Shown piece by piece: positions 1 through 10,310 of a stretch of 25,208 bases of DNA (position 1 is the first letter of the stretch; the number at the start of each line of letters is the position of its first letter). The translations under genes were made by a program, and so were the position numbers. The DNA is from a virus: the IMG/VR virus record IMGVR_UViG_3300032282_000926, positions 1 through 25,208 of that record, one strand, 5' to 3'. The notes under the pieces were generated by a model. The model was not told the origin of the DNA. It saw only the letters and a list, made by a program, of their open reading frames with translations, and made no database searches.

Positions 1-3000
1 GAGACTCAGGCTAAATCCATTCTTACCCAAGCGGCACGTAAAGCTGGTAGCACCGCTGGTCTTGCTACTCAAGCTGGCCTTCACGGTACTGGTGAAGTCA
101 CGGGTCGTGCGGTTGAAGAAGGTGGCCTTGAGAACGTCAATTTAGGCTACGTTATTCCCGCCGCTGTCGTCCACGGCGTTGCCGAGTTCATTGGCGATAA
201 GCTAGCCATTGGCTCTATTCTCAACAAGAGCGGTAAGTCCACTAGCAACCTTGCGCTAGACATTGCTAAAGAGATTGGCAAGCTAGGTCTTAAAGAAGCC
301 CCGGTTGAGGTTGTTCAGTCTATCGCTGAGCGCTTTGGCGCTCAGATGCCGGTCGCAGATGCTGAAGCTCTTACTGAATACTTCAACGCCACGATGGCGT
401 CTTTCGGTATGGCGGTTGCTCCCGGTGGAGTGGGCGGGGCTAGGACTAGACTGTCTGCATACCAAGAAAAGCTTGCTAAAGAAGGCGCTGCTGCGCGTGA
501 GGCGGCGGCTAAGACCGAGCTTGAAGATGCGATTACGGGCGCTAATCAGGCTACGGATGAGGACGTTGAAGCAGCCTTGAAAGGCGAAGCACCGCCTAAG
601 AAAAAAGGAAAAGGTAAGAAGAAAGGCGCTGACACTACGGTGGGCGGCGAAGGGACTGACACACTTGGTGGTGGGACCGGTAATGACACGCTTGGTGGTG
701 GGACCGGTAATGACACGCTTGGTGGTGGAACAGGTAATGATACGCTTGGTGGCGGGACTGGCAACGACACAGTAGGTGGTGGGAGTGATACAACTCAAGG
801 TGGGTCTGGGAACGACACGCTAGGCGGGGGTGATGACACTACTAAAGGTGCTGGTGGTGATGACACCACTCAGGGCGGTGGTGCTGGCGCTGGTGCGGAT
901 ATCTATGACCAGATCAAAGCTGACATCCTTGCTGGGAACACTCCGTCTGTCAATCGACTGAAGAAAGCTTTCAAGATCGGTGAGAAGAAGGCCAACGAAC
1001 TCCTGAAAAGGCTGGAGGACGAGGGCATCATTACCGGGAAAGATCCTCAGACCGGCAAACGGACGCTAAACAAAGCTAAAGTTAATGCAGACGTAGATGC
1101 TGCGGCGCTTAATTCATTAGACGGTTTGTTTGGCGCTGACGATAAACTATTTGCTAGTTCTGGCGACAAGTCTGCGGCTGATGAAAAAGAAAATAAAATT
1201 ATCTCAGCGGTTGCTACACTAGTTAACGGCATCGAAAATGCCGAGAACATTAACTACGTAGACCTCGTTAAACAAGTTAAAAATAAGATCGTAACGAAGT
1301 TTGGCGCGAAGGCTGAGCAAGCTCTTACTAATGATGTTTTACGGGCCGGGTATGAGCTTAGTAGCATAGGTCAACAACGAGAGCAACAGTCACAACAGCA
1401 GGTAGAGAATCAGCGTACTGGGAAAGTAGTGGTCCCAGAGATGCAAAAAACGCTGTATGAAGAAAACCGTGAGCTGCTTAATGAGCAGGGCGCTCCTAAG
1501 CTGTGGGATAACTTAAGTAAGCTTGAGCAACTTAGGTATCTCTCTAATAAAGTTCTTGAGCTAGCTAACATTCCACGCCGTAAGTGGAACTCTCTTTCCA
1601 AAAGACAACGTAACGAACTAATTGAAGATGATCTTGCTGATGAATATAACGACAGCAGGAAAGAAGGCGCTCCTGATTGGACCGAACTAAGCGCTAAAGA
1701 ACGCCTAGCGTTTGGGATGAAGCGGTTTGCGGATCTGTACGCTGTTGACCGTGAAGTTAAGCTTGAGAATCGTCGCACTCTGCCTGAGTGGGATAAGCTC
1801 ACCCCGGATGAAAAGCTAATCTATTTTGAGAACATCAGGGAAAACACTCAAGAAGAACACGATGCTGCGGCAGAGGCATTAAATAAATATAGAAAAGGTC
1901 GTTCTGGCATCCGTAAAGCTGGTGGGGAAGAATACAGCCCTAGACAGTACGCTGTAATAAACAGCTATACCAATAACGCAGAACGGCTGTCTGGAAGAAA
2001 TTTTTTTAGCTTTCCGTTTCCTCGATGGCTTGATCTGCCGCAGTCCATCCGTGACGCCTATACAGACATTGCGACTGGTGGGACATTTGAAGGCAAGAAT
2101 GAGAACGTAAAGATTCCCGTTGAGGAAGATATCCGTGCGGGGTTTGAAGAAGTTGCTAAGAGACTGAGTGAGCTTTCTAGCAAGGAAGAGCTTTCTGGCG
2201 GGGAAAAACAACTCGAAAAACCGTATGTCTACGGCTATGACCAAGATAAAGTTAGCCGTCTTGTATCTAGAGTTAGAGAACGTGTCAGCGCAGAACGCGC
2301 TACGCAGGACATCGAAGCTGAGCGCGAAGCCGCTGAAGAAGAGCGGCTCTATCCTAAAGGTTTTCCTGTCTCAAGGGGCGTTCTTGCTGAGCTTAAAAAG
2401 CCGGATGCGTCTCTTAACACCGTGCTCAAGATGCTCACGAAAGAAGCTCGTGGCATCTTCTCGTTGTTTCCCAAGCATAAACGACTGAAAGATTTTGATG
2501 ACGCCGTAATCAAACTGAATTTAATTCAGCAAAATATAAATAATGCTGAAGCTAAGCTTAAAAAACTAGAAAGTGCAGAAAAGCCCGATGAGCAACAGAT
2601 CGACAAGGCGAAGGCTAGGCTGAGGGTTCTCAGAGGTCAGTACACTAAAGCTAGCAAAGACGTAAAGTATATTGAGCATCTAGGCTATAGAGTCGCGTAT
2701 GAGGAACAGTCAGAGCTTGCGATCCTCTCAGGACTGACATCATCTAAAGCTTCCTCTGCGCTGTACCGCTACCTTGCGCAAGCGCTTGATCAGGGTATTA
2801 AACTAAACACCAAGGTGGTGATGGACCCGACCAATCCGGTCGTGGAACAACTCGTTGCTAGCGGCAAGCTTGCCGCTTATGAACCTAGCACGGACACCAT
2901 TTACCTTACTGAAAACGGGTTGGACGAATCCACCCTGCTGCATGAGATCATCCATGCGGCAACTGTAGCTATTATCCGTCAGTACTACGCAGACCCTACG

Positions 3001-6000
3001 TCTCTTACAAAAGACCAAAGGGAAGCGGTTGAGCACATGGAGAAGATCTACGAACGCGCTAAAGAAAAACTTGGCGCTAAGTATCCATTTGCGTTTGAGA
3101 ACCTGTATGAGTTTGTCAGCTACTCGATGACAAACAGCTCGCTGCAAGAGGATCTTTCTAAGATTAACTCGCGTGGTCTGGCTAAGTACACGCTTTCCCC
3201 GGCTGCTGCCGCTAAGGCTGCGCTTGAAGAAGGAGCGGCCCCAGAAGTAGCAATTGAAACAGTTCCTAAAGGGTTCTTCCAGTCTGCGAAAGATCTTCTG
3301 TCACAGCTAGCCCAAGCTATGATGAAGATGTACAACATCATTGTCCCCACTAATCAGGGGAATCAGCTTAGCCGGGGTATGTTCGCTGCTTACTTAGCGC
3401 AATGGAAACCGATTGAACTTACTTCAATTGCTAAAGAGCTAGAGAAGAGGAAAAAATTAACTGAAAAGATTGAGGCTTCAGAACACAAACTCATGCAGAT
3501 GGCGGCTGAAGGTAAGACTGATACTAAAGCCTACATCAGAGAGCAGGAGAAGCTTGAAAAGCTCAATGAAGAGCTTGAGACTTTTGGCGAAGATCAGATA
3601 ATTGAAGCGGCAGAGAAAGAAGCCGGTAGAGAGCCAGTTTACAAAGAACGCGCCAAAGATGACATTGATGCTATCTATGAAGAGATTCAAGATAGAGAAA
3701 CCGCTATAGATGAGGCTGAGAATAAACTTTTTTCTGAAGCGTATCAGGGCGCGCTAAAACTTCATGAGGCTGAGTTTGATAAAAAACGCAGCCAGATGTT
3801 CTTGTCTCAGCTAATCGGCCTTGAGGGTAACCTTCTCCTTGAGGTGTCTGAGGCTTTCGGTCTATTGCTTGCACCGATTGAATCGGCTCGTCCCGGTGAA
3901 GATACACGGAGAGCTACTGGCCCCATAAAGATGGAGGAAGATATTCTCCATGCAACTGCGGCTGCTGGAGCTGCGGTCAATGCGGTAGCGCCGGGAGGTC
4001 AAACTCCCGCACCTAAGACTAGTAAGAAGCCAAAGAAGCCCGCGCCTACTTTGCGAGTCGCTGACCTAGATAGCCAACCCGATGACTACGGCCCCACGCA
4101 AGGTGAAAGGGCTAGCTGGTTTACTCGCGTTAAAAATTTGTTCTTTACCCCACAAGGTCAGGACTTGCTCATACAAAAAGTCCAAGATGACCGCTGGTAT
4201 GTAAATCTGTGGGAGAGGCAGCATCAAGCTTCTGGCCAGATTATTCATGAGCAAAATAAAGCGTTTAATAACATCCATACGCAGATAACTCTTGCTACCG
4301 GCAAAGCTGAGCGATTTTTGACCGCTTACGCAGCAGAACCTGCGCAGCAACTGACAACCGCTGTAGCTGAACTCGGCACTGCGCTGGGCAAGGATGGGGC
4401 AGAAACTCTTAAATGGTTGTACTCATTGCTTGAGGCTTTGCATGAGCCGGAACGTAGGATGGTTTACTACGTTTTGAATGTGCCGCTAAAAGAACCGGCT
4501 CATAAAGTCAGGCAAAGCATCGTCACTCTGTTGAATACTAAGTCTGTAACCGAAGCCCAAGCAAAGCAACTGCGCGATAAGCTTGATAGCCTCATCTTTA
4601 CAGACAGTACTAAGACTACGCTTACGGCTAATGTTGATCCGCTGGGTAAATCCCCAATTACGGGCAACAAGAAGTGGAAGTCTAAGATTGATACTGATAT
4701 TAAATCGAATACTTATAACGTCACGGGCCGTGATCCTGACTCGATTGAAAAGACCTTAAAACAGTATCAGCAACAATACGCGCTTCAATACCCGCAGATT
4801 CAGACCGTCATTCAAGCGCTAAAGAAAGTCCAGACTACCCAGATCGAGTTAGACAGGATGGCTAACTACTGGACTTCGATGGCTGATAACTGGAAGAACT
4901 TTTACGGGTGGCAAAACTACGTCCCGCTAAAAGGTAGAAATAATAGGTACGAGAAAAACGACCTTAACTACAACAGTCAGAAGCTAAGTTCTGAGATGCA
5001 GGAAACTAACTACGCGATGGAAGGGCGTATGTCTCCTGCTGATAACCCCATCTTGCGTGTTTTAGTGGACCTTACTCGTTCCGCTGCGCGTGCTGGTAGG
5101 AAAGACGTAACTCAGGCCATTAAAAACGCTTTGGCTCCCGACAAAAAGTACAACCCAGATGGAGCAGGGATCTTAGATGGTAAAGTAAAAGCTCACATCC
5201 CGTTTGAAGATCGCAAAGAAGCTCAGCAGTTTAAGGGCGAGAAATATATCTTCCACCACAACTCTGATGGGTCTATTGATGTCTTAGAAGTATCTGACCC
5301 GGCTATGCGTCAAGCTATTCGTCGCACCATGAAAACGACGAGTGTGTTTACCGATATAGCTAACACCATCACAAGCGCAATTGGTAAAGGGCATACACGC
5401 TACAACTATCAGTTTGCGCCTAAAAACTTTGTGACTGACGCTCTTACCAATGCCTTTACTATCTCTGCTGAAAAAGGTATGCGTGTTGCGGGGTCCGTCA
5501 TACAAGTCCTCGCTGCTGATGTTCTGTATAAGGGCGGCTTCCGTAAAGCTATGACCGCCGCTGCGGCTTGGGGCCGTTCGGATCAAAGGTCAAAAGACAT
5601 ACTGGAAGCATTGAAGAGAGAAAGCCCCACCGGTAAAAATATCGTTGATTACCTTGTGTATGGCAGTAAGGTTTCATATCTCAGCAGCATGTCTCTTAAG
5701 TCTAAGTTTGATGAGATTGAAAGCGAAGTTCTTCGTAAGCGTGAGCCGGGAGTTAAAACATGGGTTCTTGATAAAGGGGAATCAATTAGTAAGTTCCTTG
5801 ATATCTGGAATGACATGTTTGAGCTTTCAAGCCGTGCGGCTATCTTTGGTGTGCTGCGAGATCGGTACATGAAAGAGGGTATGAGCGAACAGGCGGCGTC
5901 GGACAAAGCTGGCGCTGAGACTAAAAACCTCGCTAACTTTGAGCAGGTTGGCGAGTACGGTAAAGCGCTTGGCGCGTTGTATATGTTCTTCCGACCCGCT

Positions 6001-7203
6001 GCAACCGGCGCGGTAAGGGCTTCAGCGGCGGTGATGCCTGCGTTTAGAAACCTTGAAAATGTCAAAAAGACTTTGCCGAAGAGCATCCTCGGCAACAAGA
6101 AAGCGCTAGCTGAGTTTGAAAAGGACTTCCTGAAGAGGAAGCGCAATGCTCAAGTGACGATCGGTTCGCTGATGGGCATGGGTATGATGGTGTACATGAT
6201 GGCGCTCATGATGTCCGACGACGATGAGTTTGGTCGTAACACCGTCGCTAATGACAATATGCAGCAGTGGACTAAGTACGCCCGGTTCCATTTACCGAAG
6301 AGCGTGTATGAAGCTCTTGGCATGAAAGAACCCCTGATCATCCAGATCCCTTGGGGTTTCGGTCTTGGCGCGTTTGCATCCTCTGGCGCTCAGTTGGCGG
6401 CGGTCATAGGTGGTGAAAGCAAATTCACCGACGCGATTGCGAACATCTTCCTTCAGATCTCGCTGGATACGTTCATACCTGTCCCGTTGTCGCGGATGCC
6501 CGCTACTGAGATGCCGTGGCAGTTTGCAGTTGATTCGGCAGCGCCAAGCTTTGCGCGGCCTGTGATCGAGTACCTGATCAACAAGAACGGCCTAGGTCAG
6601 AGCATCTACAACGACATGAACCGTAGGTTTGGTGACGCCTACACGGGCGGCGATAAGATCCCGCAGATCTACAAAGACGCTGCAAAGTACATGGCTGATG
6701 AGACGTACGGGGCGTTTGACTGGAGCCCCAACACTATGTACTTCTTAGCTAACAGCTACATTGACGGTATGGCTAAGATCGTAGAGTTTGGCTACGGCTC
6801 AATGCAGCTTGCTGGCGGGGAAAAGACTTTCAGTCCTAAAACTGACATACCCTTGCTCGGGTCGTTCTTCGGGTCGCGTGGCAGCGTAGACACCCGAGAG
6901 TTCTCTGCCGTAGAGCAGCAAATCAAAGAAAAAGAGCGGCGGCTCAACATGTTTAAGACTGATCCAGTTCAGTACGCTAAATATGTATCCGCTCACCCAT
7001 TCGATGAGATGCTTGTGGATGCTTACAACAAGAAGATCGGCGGGGAACTTAATGCTCTACGTAAGCAAGCAAATGAGTTCCGCAGGTTAGGGAGTCTGTC
7101 CCCCGCCGACAGACAGGCGCTCTTGAAGCTCAATCAGTTCCAGCAAGATTTAGCTAAGCACAGCTTGGTTGAGCAGTTCAAATCGTACGACATCAAGCCC
7201 TAA
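1..7203 (+). CDS. Giant virion/ejection protein with zincin and LPD38-like region (5' end missing)
   Basis: The reading frame is already open at base 1, so the N-terminus lies outside the window; 2400 codons are visible before TAA. Domains in visible residue numbers: Ala/Gly-rich helical start (1-145); Lys-rich patch (about 198-210); Gly/Asp/Thr repeats matching the RTX nonapeptide (222-299); winged helix like the FtsK gamma domain (300-360); Gln-rich stretch (about 455-470); coiled coils (about 838-890 and 1140-1245); a zincin motif HEIIHA (981-986) followed by a Glu in LYEFVSYS as a possible third zinc ligand; an LPD38-like C-terminal part (about 1790-2250) with one hydrophobic Met/Gly-rich helix (2051-2072) and a DDDEF motif. 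LPD proteins are very large phage polypeptides, and podoviral ones are thought to be internal or ejected proteins. Role inferred: capsid-internal protein that enters the host with the DNA, perhaps cutting itself or host proteins. A mobile-element polyvalent protein is the alternative. Confidence 0.85.
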   Translation, partial: ETQAKSILTQAARKAGSTAGLATQAGLHGTGEVTGRAVEEGGLENVNLGYVIPAAVVHGVAEFIGDKLAIGSILNKSGKSTSNLALDIAKEIGKLGLKEAPVEVVQSIAERFGAQMPVADAEALTEYFNATMASFGMAVAPGGVGGARTRLSAYQEKLAKEGAAAREAAAKTELEDAITGANQATDEDVEAALKGEAPPKKKGKGKKKGADTTVGGEGTDTLGGGTGNDTLGGGTGNDTLGGGTGNDTLGGGTGNDTVGGGSDTTQGGSGNDTLGGGDDTTKGAGGDDTTQGGGAGAGADIYDQIKADILAGNTPSVNRLKKAFKIGEKKANELLKRLEDEGIITGKDPQTGKRTLNKAKVNADVDAAALNSLDGLFGADDKLFASSGDKSAADEKENKIISAVATLVNGIENAENINYVDLVKQVKNKIVTKFGAKAEQALTNDVLRAGYELSSIGQQREQQSQQQVENQRTGKVVVPEMQKTLYEENRELLNEQGAPKLWDNLSKLEQLRYLSNKVLELANIPRRKWNSLSKRQRNELIEDDLADEYNDSRKEGAPDWTELSAKERLAFGMKRFADLYAVDREVKLENRRTLPEWDKLTPDEKLIYFENIRENTQEEHDAAAEALNKYRKGRSGIRKAGGEEYSPRQYAVINSYTNNAERLSGRNFFSFPFPRWLDLPQSIRDAYTDIATGGTFEGKNENVKIPVEEDIRAGFEEVAKRLSELSSKEELSGGEKQLEKPYVYGYDQDKVSRLVSRVRERVSAERATQDIEAEREAAEEERLYPKGFPVSRGVLAELKKPDASLNTVLKMLTKEARGIFSLFPKHKRLKDFDDAVIKLNLIQQNINNAEAKLKKLESAEKPDEQQIDKAKARLRVLRGQYTKASKDVKYIEHLGYRVAYEEQSELAILSGLTSSKASSALYRYLAQALDQGIKLNTKVVMDPTNPVVEQLVASGKLAAYEPSTDTIYLTENGLDESTLLHEIIHAATVAIIRQYYADPTSLTKDQREAVEHMEKIYERAKEKLGAKYPFAFENLYEFVSYSMTNSSLQEDLSKINSRGLAKYTLSPAAAAKAALEEGAAPEVAIETVPKGFFQSAKDLLSQLAQAMMKMYNIIVPTNQGNQLSRGMFAAYLAQWKPIELTSIAKELEKRKKLTEKIEASEHKLMQMAAEGKTDTKAYIREQEKLEKLNEELETFGEDQIIEAAEKEAGREPVYKERAKDDIDAIYEEIQDRETAIDEAENKLFSEAYQGALKLHEAEFDKKRSQMFLSQLIGLEGNLLLEVSEAFGLLLAPIESARPGEDTRRATGPIKMEEDILHATAAAGAAVNAVAPGGQTPAPKTSKKPKKPAPTLRVADLDSQPDDYGPTQGERASWFTRVKNLFFTPQGQDLLIQKVQDDRWYVNLWERQHQASGQIIHEQNKAFNNIHTQITLATGKAERFLTAYAAEPAQQLTTAVAELGTALGKDGAETLKWLYSLLEALHEPERRMVYYVLNVPLKEPAHKVRQSIVTLLNTKSVTEAQAKQLRDKLDSLIFTDSTKTTLTANVDPLGKSPITGNKKWKSKIDTDIKSNTYNVTGRDPDSIEKTLKQYQQQYALQYPQIQTVIQALKKVQTTQIELDRMANYWTSMADNWKNFYGWQNYVPLKGRNNRYEKNDLNYNSQKLSSEMQETNYAMEGRMSPADNPILRVLVDLTRSAARAGRKDVTQAIKNALAPDKKYNPDGAGILDGKVKAHIPFEDRKEAQQFKGEKYIFHHNSDGSIDVLEVSDPAMRQAIRRTMKTTSVFTDIANTITSAIGKGHTRYNYQFAPKNFVTDALTNAFTISAEKGMRVAGSVIQVLAADVLYKGGFRKAMTAAAAWGRSDQRSKDILEALKRESPTGKNIVDYLVYGSKVSYLSSMSLKSKFDEIESEVLRKREPGVKTWVLDKGESISKFLDIWNDMFELSSRAAIFGVLRDRYMKEGMSEQAASDKAGAETKNLANFEQVGEYGKALGALYMFFRPAATGAVRASAAVMPAFRNLENVKKTLPKSILGNKKALAEFEKDFLKRKRNAQVTIGSLMGMGMMVYMMALMMSDDDEFGRNTVANDNMQQWTKYARFHLPKSVYEALGMKEPLIIQIPWGFGLGAFASSGAQLAAVIGGESKFTDAIANIFLQISLDTFIPVPLSRMPATEMPWQFAVDSAAPSFARPVIEYLINKNGLGQSIYNDMNRRFGDAYTGGDKIPQIYKDAAKYMADETYGAFDWSPNTMYFLANSYIDGMAKIVEFGYGSMQLAGGEKTFSPKTDIPLLGSFFGSRGSVDTREFSAVEQQIKEKERRLNMFKTDPVQYAKYVSAHPFDEMLVDAYNKKIGGELNALRKQANEFRRLGSLSPADRQALLKLNQFQQDLAKHSLVEQFKSYDIKP
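664..771 (+). repeat. Tandem 27-bp repeats encoding RTX-like nonapeptides
   Basis: Four tandem 27-bp units start at 664, 691, 718 and 745. The first two are identical and the other two differ mainly at synonymous positions. Each encodes the nine residues LGGGTGNDT, so the periodic string reads GGTGNDTLG, an exact match to the RTX calcium-binding consensus GGxGxDxUx. Degenerate Asp/Gly/Thr-rich units continue to about 897. RTX repeats are known to fold into calcium-loaded beta-rolls in secreted proteins; only about five good copies are present here, so a flexible Gly-rich linker is the alternative. Confidence 0.85.
898..1080 (+). other. FtsK-gamma-like winged-helix segment inside the virion protein
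   Basis: Residues 300-360 of the visible protein contain [20 protein letters not shown] followed by [11 protein letters not shown]. This has the spacing and key residues of the FtsK gamma winged helix: a Ser-x-x-x-Leu-(Q/K)-(R/K)-x-(F/L)-x-Ile-Gly start, then an Ala-x-x-(L/I)-(L/I) recognition helix, then Leu-Glu-x-x-Gly-Ile-(I/V) leading into the wing. In FtsK this domain reads short oriented DNA sequences on the chromosome. A generic wHTH of another family is possible. Confidence 0.65.
7094..7114. other. Perfect 7-bp hairpin near the end of the virion gene
   Basis: GTCTGTC (7094-7100) and GACAGAC (7108-7114) are perfect inverted repeats around a 7-base C-rich loop, about 90 bases before the + strand stop. 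There is no T-tract on either strand, so it is not a classical terminator. It lies within codons and could be chance or could slow or pair transcripts at the convergent junction. Confidence 0.4.
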
Positions 7204-7406
7204 CCTATGCGCCATACCCGGACACCAAGGTGATTGTCCTTGGTGGTCTGGTACACCTTAATGCGGACCTTAGCGCGCTTGGCTCCCATCTCAACCGCAT
7301 AGATCATATCTGGGCCACGGAGCGTGGGGATGAAGAAGCTGTCCCCCACGCTCATACCTTCAAACGGGAATATCCACTCTGGTTCAAGGATTTGATCCGG
7401 GGTCAT
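7200..7406 (-). CDS. Small hypothetical protein at the convergent junction
   Basis: An unrecognised 68-residue protein, mixed charge with no membrane segment, containing [18 protein letters not shown], which resembles small phage beta-rich proteins with a 'GDSFFVP' motif. I chose ATG at 7406. A TTG six bases upstream (7412) is in frame, but neither has a clear Shine-Dalgarno. The start lies inside the 3' end of the primase-helicase gene (stop at 7384), so translation is probably coupled to it. Its TAG (7202-7200) overlaps the TAA (7201-7203) of the + strand virion gene. It is the last gene of the leftward unit. Confidence 0.7.
   Translation of the reverse strand: MTPDQILEPEWIFPFEGMSVGDSFFIPTLRGPDMIYAVEMGAKRAKVRIKVYQTTKDNHLGVRVWRIG
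7223..7245. other. 8-bp hairpin just beyond the virion gene stop
   Basis: CACCAAGG (7223-7230) and CCTTGGTG (7238-7245) pair perfectly around a 7-base loop, 20 bases after the virion gene stop and inside the oppositely oriented small gene. No T-run follows on the + strand. It may cap the 3' end of the late mRNA or be a weak, factor-assisted stop signal; this is inference. Confidence 0.45.
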
Positions 7407-10254
7407 TTCCAATCCATTCGCTAGGAATTTCTATCTTGAACCAGTAGAGATAGGTCGGGTCAGTACTGATAGCACCCTTCCATCCGGTAGTCAGTCTGCC
7501 CTTCTTGCTGTCGATGAGCTGACCGCTGTTCTTCATCACAAACTCAAACTCTCTAGAGCTAACTGAGATGTCGTTCAGATACTTCTTGAAGTCAGCCTTT
7601 GATATTTGTAGCAGCCCTTCATCTACAGATATACGCGCCACGATCTGATTTCGGGGTTCTATCTTTGCACGACCATCAGACAAGACAAGGATGTTGCCTA
7701 GATTCTTGTTCATGTAGTCACCGAGGATAGCGCCGTAGTCTGTGCGATTGACCTTCACCACGTTTTCACGGATGTTGATCATCTGTAGGACGATGAATTT
7801 GTAGACGCTCTCAAGGTCCACGTTGACGATGTTCGCGCTGTTGCAGATCTCTCCCGCTGCGAACGTCACGCTGATCAGGTTCTTGTGATAGCGGTACGAC
7901 GAGTCACCGCCAAAGTCTTTAGAAAATCTCTCACCCCACTTCTCTATAAGACCTAGCACAGCAGCGTCACCGAGCCTAAAGACTTCTTTGATGAACATCG
8001 GTCCCGCATGCCCGTAGTTGAAGTTAAACGCATTGAACACCTTCGCGCCAAACAACCCGCCAGCGTCTGACTTAAGTAGCGATGGTTGACGGACTAGAAA
8101 CTCAACGACACGAGCAGCCTCTCCATCAGGGTTGGCTTTTATGATCTCTAACTTCTGGTAGATAGACTGATTAGTTGTGAATATGCTGATCAATGATGCA
8201 GCCATCTCATGCTCGCGCTCAGCGTTGACTGACGCCTGCAACCGGATCTTCGTCTTGCCGTTAGATATCCTGTGAATAGTGTTAGACATCGGCTTGGGAT
8301 CTTTGTTAGAAATCTCATCAAGACCGAACGGGAGATTGCGTAGCGCGAGGTATCGCCCTGTCAGACCGTTGTCAGTTGTCTCGCAGACGCTCATCTGAGA
8401 TGGATTGCCCCAGATGCTCAAACCGGCGTACAAAGCACCGGTCTTGGCTGCACCCGACTCTCCTAGAAGGCACACAGACACGCCGGGAGTTGACGTATAG
8501 CACATCAAAGGAGAGGCAAATCCGCACAAAAGCGCGAAGCTGTGGATCTCAAACTCAGGCTTGCGCAACTCATCTACTGACTCACGCCAACGCTCATACG
8601 TCCCGCGCGGATGCAGCATCTTTGCAAGTCCCCGAACAAACGGAGAAGTCGGCGCATCAACGACGTTGCCTAGATGAGTGACTTCTTTATCACCAATGAC
8701 AAAGCTGCGCTTGGCCCATGCTTCGTCCTGTATCTCTTCGGTCCATCCCATTTGCATACGCATCATGTCTGCCTTTCCTGTAGCTTGCATAAACTGACCC
8801 CATTTAACGATGTAGTCCATGATCTGTTGTGTATTAGTGGGAGTGAAAAAAACTCCGTTCGATGTAAGAACGCCTTTCAAGCTCTCTACCGAATAGACTG
8901 ACTTCATCGGTAGCAGCACTTCTCGCGGAGTGTCCTTTGGCAGCTTCAAATACATGACCAAACATTCACCATCGTGTTTACTGAACATGCGCCTGATCGG
9001 ATAGAAGTCATAAGCAAGCAGCATGACGATGGGCTTGACGGTCTTGTTGCCTTTACTGTCTACGCTAGGGGGAGGTTGGTAATATACTCCTCCGTTCTCT
9101 CCTCGGCTGAAGGGGAATAGCGTGTCTGGGAAATTAAAAATCTTTTCGGAATCCTCCGCTTCCCAAACTGATTTCGACGGATCTGACGGAGGGGCGGGCT
9201 TAAAGACTCTGGCGAGACTAATAGGGCTATTGATCTTGCCTTTGAATTTGCACCCGTCGCAGTGGTCGGGGTAGTTAGACAGGAACCACCCGCAGGTTCT
9301 AGGAGCGTCGAGCCGACTTGCTTTTTCAATGGTTTCTTCTTTGTTATAAGCATGGTAGTCCTCTGACAGTATGTGTATGGCTTCATCGCCATCACCACAG
9401 AATTTAGCTACCGACAAGCCAGCCCACCAAAGAGGTTCCGTAAGATCTCTTGAGTTGACCAGTATGTTTGCTATCTGTGGACATCCCTCTCCGTTAAGGC
9501 TTTTCTCTGCTAGCTGCTGAAACGAACGCTCAAAGTTGTCCAGTTTGAGGATCGCGCGTGTGTCATCGTCGAGTCCTCTACGGGCTTCTTCAAGGGCTAG
9601 CTTCGTGTCAGGGGGCGGTTCGCCTAAGAAATCTTTGAAGGCGTCGAATGAGTATTCGTAGATGTCATCGTCGAGGAACGCTGTCGGTGCTGGTGGTGTC
9701 GGGTCATAGTTAAATGAATCAGCCCAACGCATGCACCGCGCTGCGTCCGCAGAATTAGCGTCTGGATCAATGATGATGTGCTTGAGACACATCTCTTTGA
9801 AGAGCTTGGCGTACGGTAGAAATTGATCCTTCCTGACTTTCTCGTCAAGCACCCAGTACGCATGGATGCCTACACCAGAACTAACTCTCACGGGCGGTGG
9901 TAGCCCAGCTTCTTCAATCAGTTTGTCTAGCGCCTTGAGCGCGTCTGCCTGTGTGGCGTAGCCTTTGTTTGTCCTTGCCTTCTCCTCACCTACGTCAAGA
10001 TCGAGAAAGAAAGACTTCAAGTACATGCAGCTAGGCGCATCGCGCTTGTAGCCATCGAACACACCCATAGCAACATAGATGTCGTACTTGTTCGCTTGCT
10101 TGAGACTTTCTATCTTGGGGAATATCTCCTCTATTGAATCCACCCAATGATGCTTCCATGCTTGAGCGCGTGGCAGCGACCTATCAAATGTCCCGATGCA
10201 GTAAGAACCATCTTCCTGATCTGGGAGTGCTTTCTCATAGAATTGTTTTAGCAT
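7384..10254 (-). CDS. Primase-helicase: AEP primase, zinc-like module and DUF927-type ATPase
   Basis: This 956-residue protein probably makes primers and unwinds the replication fork. The N-terminus carries the archaeo-eukaryotic primase motifs: FFLDLDVG (Asp85, Asp87), SSGVGIHAYW (Ser126, His131) and IIDPDANSADAARCMRW (Asp163 or Asp165 plus basic residues). A middle segment has Cys258, Cys321, Cys332 and Cys335 in the spacing seen in phage primases, likely zinc-binding. The C-terminal ATPase has Walker A GESGAAKT (598-605), the DUF927 hallmark SIWGNP, and Walker B LPFGLDE (Asp646, Glu647). ATG at 10254 is preceded directly by AAAAGAG, a poor Shine-Dalgarno at zero spacing. An intrinsic terminator ends only 12 bases upstream, so expression needs read-through or antitermination. 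It is the largest replication gene here and ends overlapping the small 68-residue gene. Confidence 0.9.
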   Translation of the reverse strand: MLKQFYEKALPDQEDGSYCIGTFDRSLPRAQAWKHHWVDSIEEIFPKIESLKQANKYDIYVAMGVFDGYKRDAPSCMYLKSFFLDLDVGEEKARTNKGYATQADALKALDKLIEEAGLPPPVRVSSGVGIHAYWVLDEKVRKDQFLPYAKLFKEMCLKHIIIDPDANSADAARCMRWADSFNYDPTPPAPTAFLDDDIYEYSFDAFKDFLGEPPPDTKLALEEARRGLDDDTRAILKLDNFERSFQQLAEKSLNGEGCPQIANILVNSRDLTEPLWWAGLSVAKFCGDGDEAIHILSEDYHAYNKEETIEKASRLDAPRTCGWFLSNYPDHCDGCKFKGKINSPISLARVFKPAPPSDPSKSVWEAEDSEKIFNFPDTLFPFSRGENGGVYYQPPPSVDSKGNKTVKPIVMLLAYDFYPIRRMFSKHDGECLVMYLKLPKDTPREVLLPMKSVYSVESLKGVLTSNGVFFTPTNTQQIMDYIVKWGQFMQATGKADMMRMQMGWTEEIQDEAWAKRSFVIGDKEVTHLGNVVDAPTSPFVRGLAKMLHPRGTYERWRESVDELRKPEFEIHSFALLCGFASPLMCYTSTPGVSVCLLGESGAAKTGALYAGLSIWGNPSQMSVCETTDNGLTGRYLALRNLPFGLDEISNKDPKPMSNTIHRISNGKTKIRLQASVNAEREHEMAASLISIFTTNQSIYQKLEIIKANPDGEAARVVEFLVRQPSLLKSDAGGLFGAKVFNAFNFNYGHAGPMFIKEVFRLGDAAVLGLIEKWGERFSKDFGGDSSYRYHKNLISVTFAAGEICNSANIVNVDLESVYKFIVLQMINIRENVVKVNRTDYGAILGDYMNKNLGNILVLSDGRAKIEPRNQIVARISVDEGLLQISKADFKKYLNDISVSSREFEFVMKNSGQLIDSKKGRLTTGWKGAISTDPTYLYWFKIEIPSEWIGNDPGSNP

Positions 10255-10266
10255 CTCTTTTAAGGC

Positions 10267-10289
10267 AAAAAAGGCGAGTTGCCTCGCCT
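10267..10289 (-). terminator. Intrinsic terminator with GNRA loop, upstream of primase-helicase
   Basis: On the - strand a perfect 7-bp stem AGGCGAG/CTCGCCT closes a GCAA tetraloop and runs straight into six T residues. The + strand lacks a following T-run, so it acts leftward only. It sits between the HTH gene (stop 10311) and the primase-helicase start (10254), dividing the leftward unit. Confidence 0.88.
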
Positions 10290-10310
10290 GTGTTGAAGAT
10301 GATGCGGGCG

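Noticed and set aside
664-771. The 27-bp tandem repeats as a CRISPR-like array or origin iterons.
   Set aside because: The units are contiguous without spacers, keep the reading frame and vary at synonymous sites, so coding explains them.
283-798. A - strand open frame with a tandem repeated peptide opposite the RTX region, and others opposite it.
   Set aside because: They are mirror images of the 27-bp repeats in the virion gene, with low-complexity Ser/Pro/Thr-rich translations and no ribosome sites.
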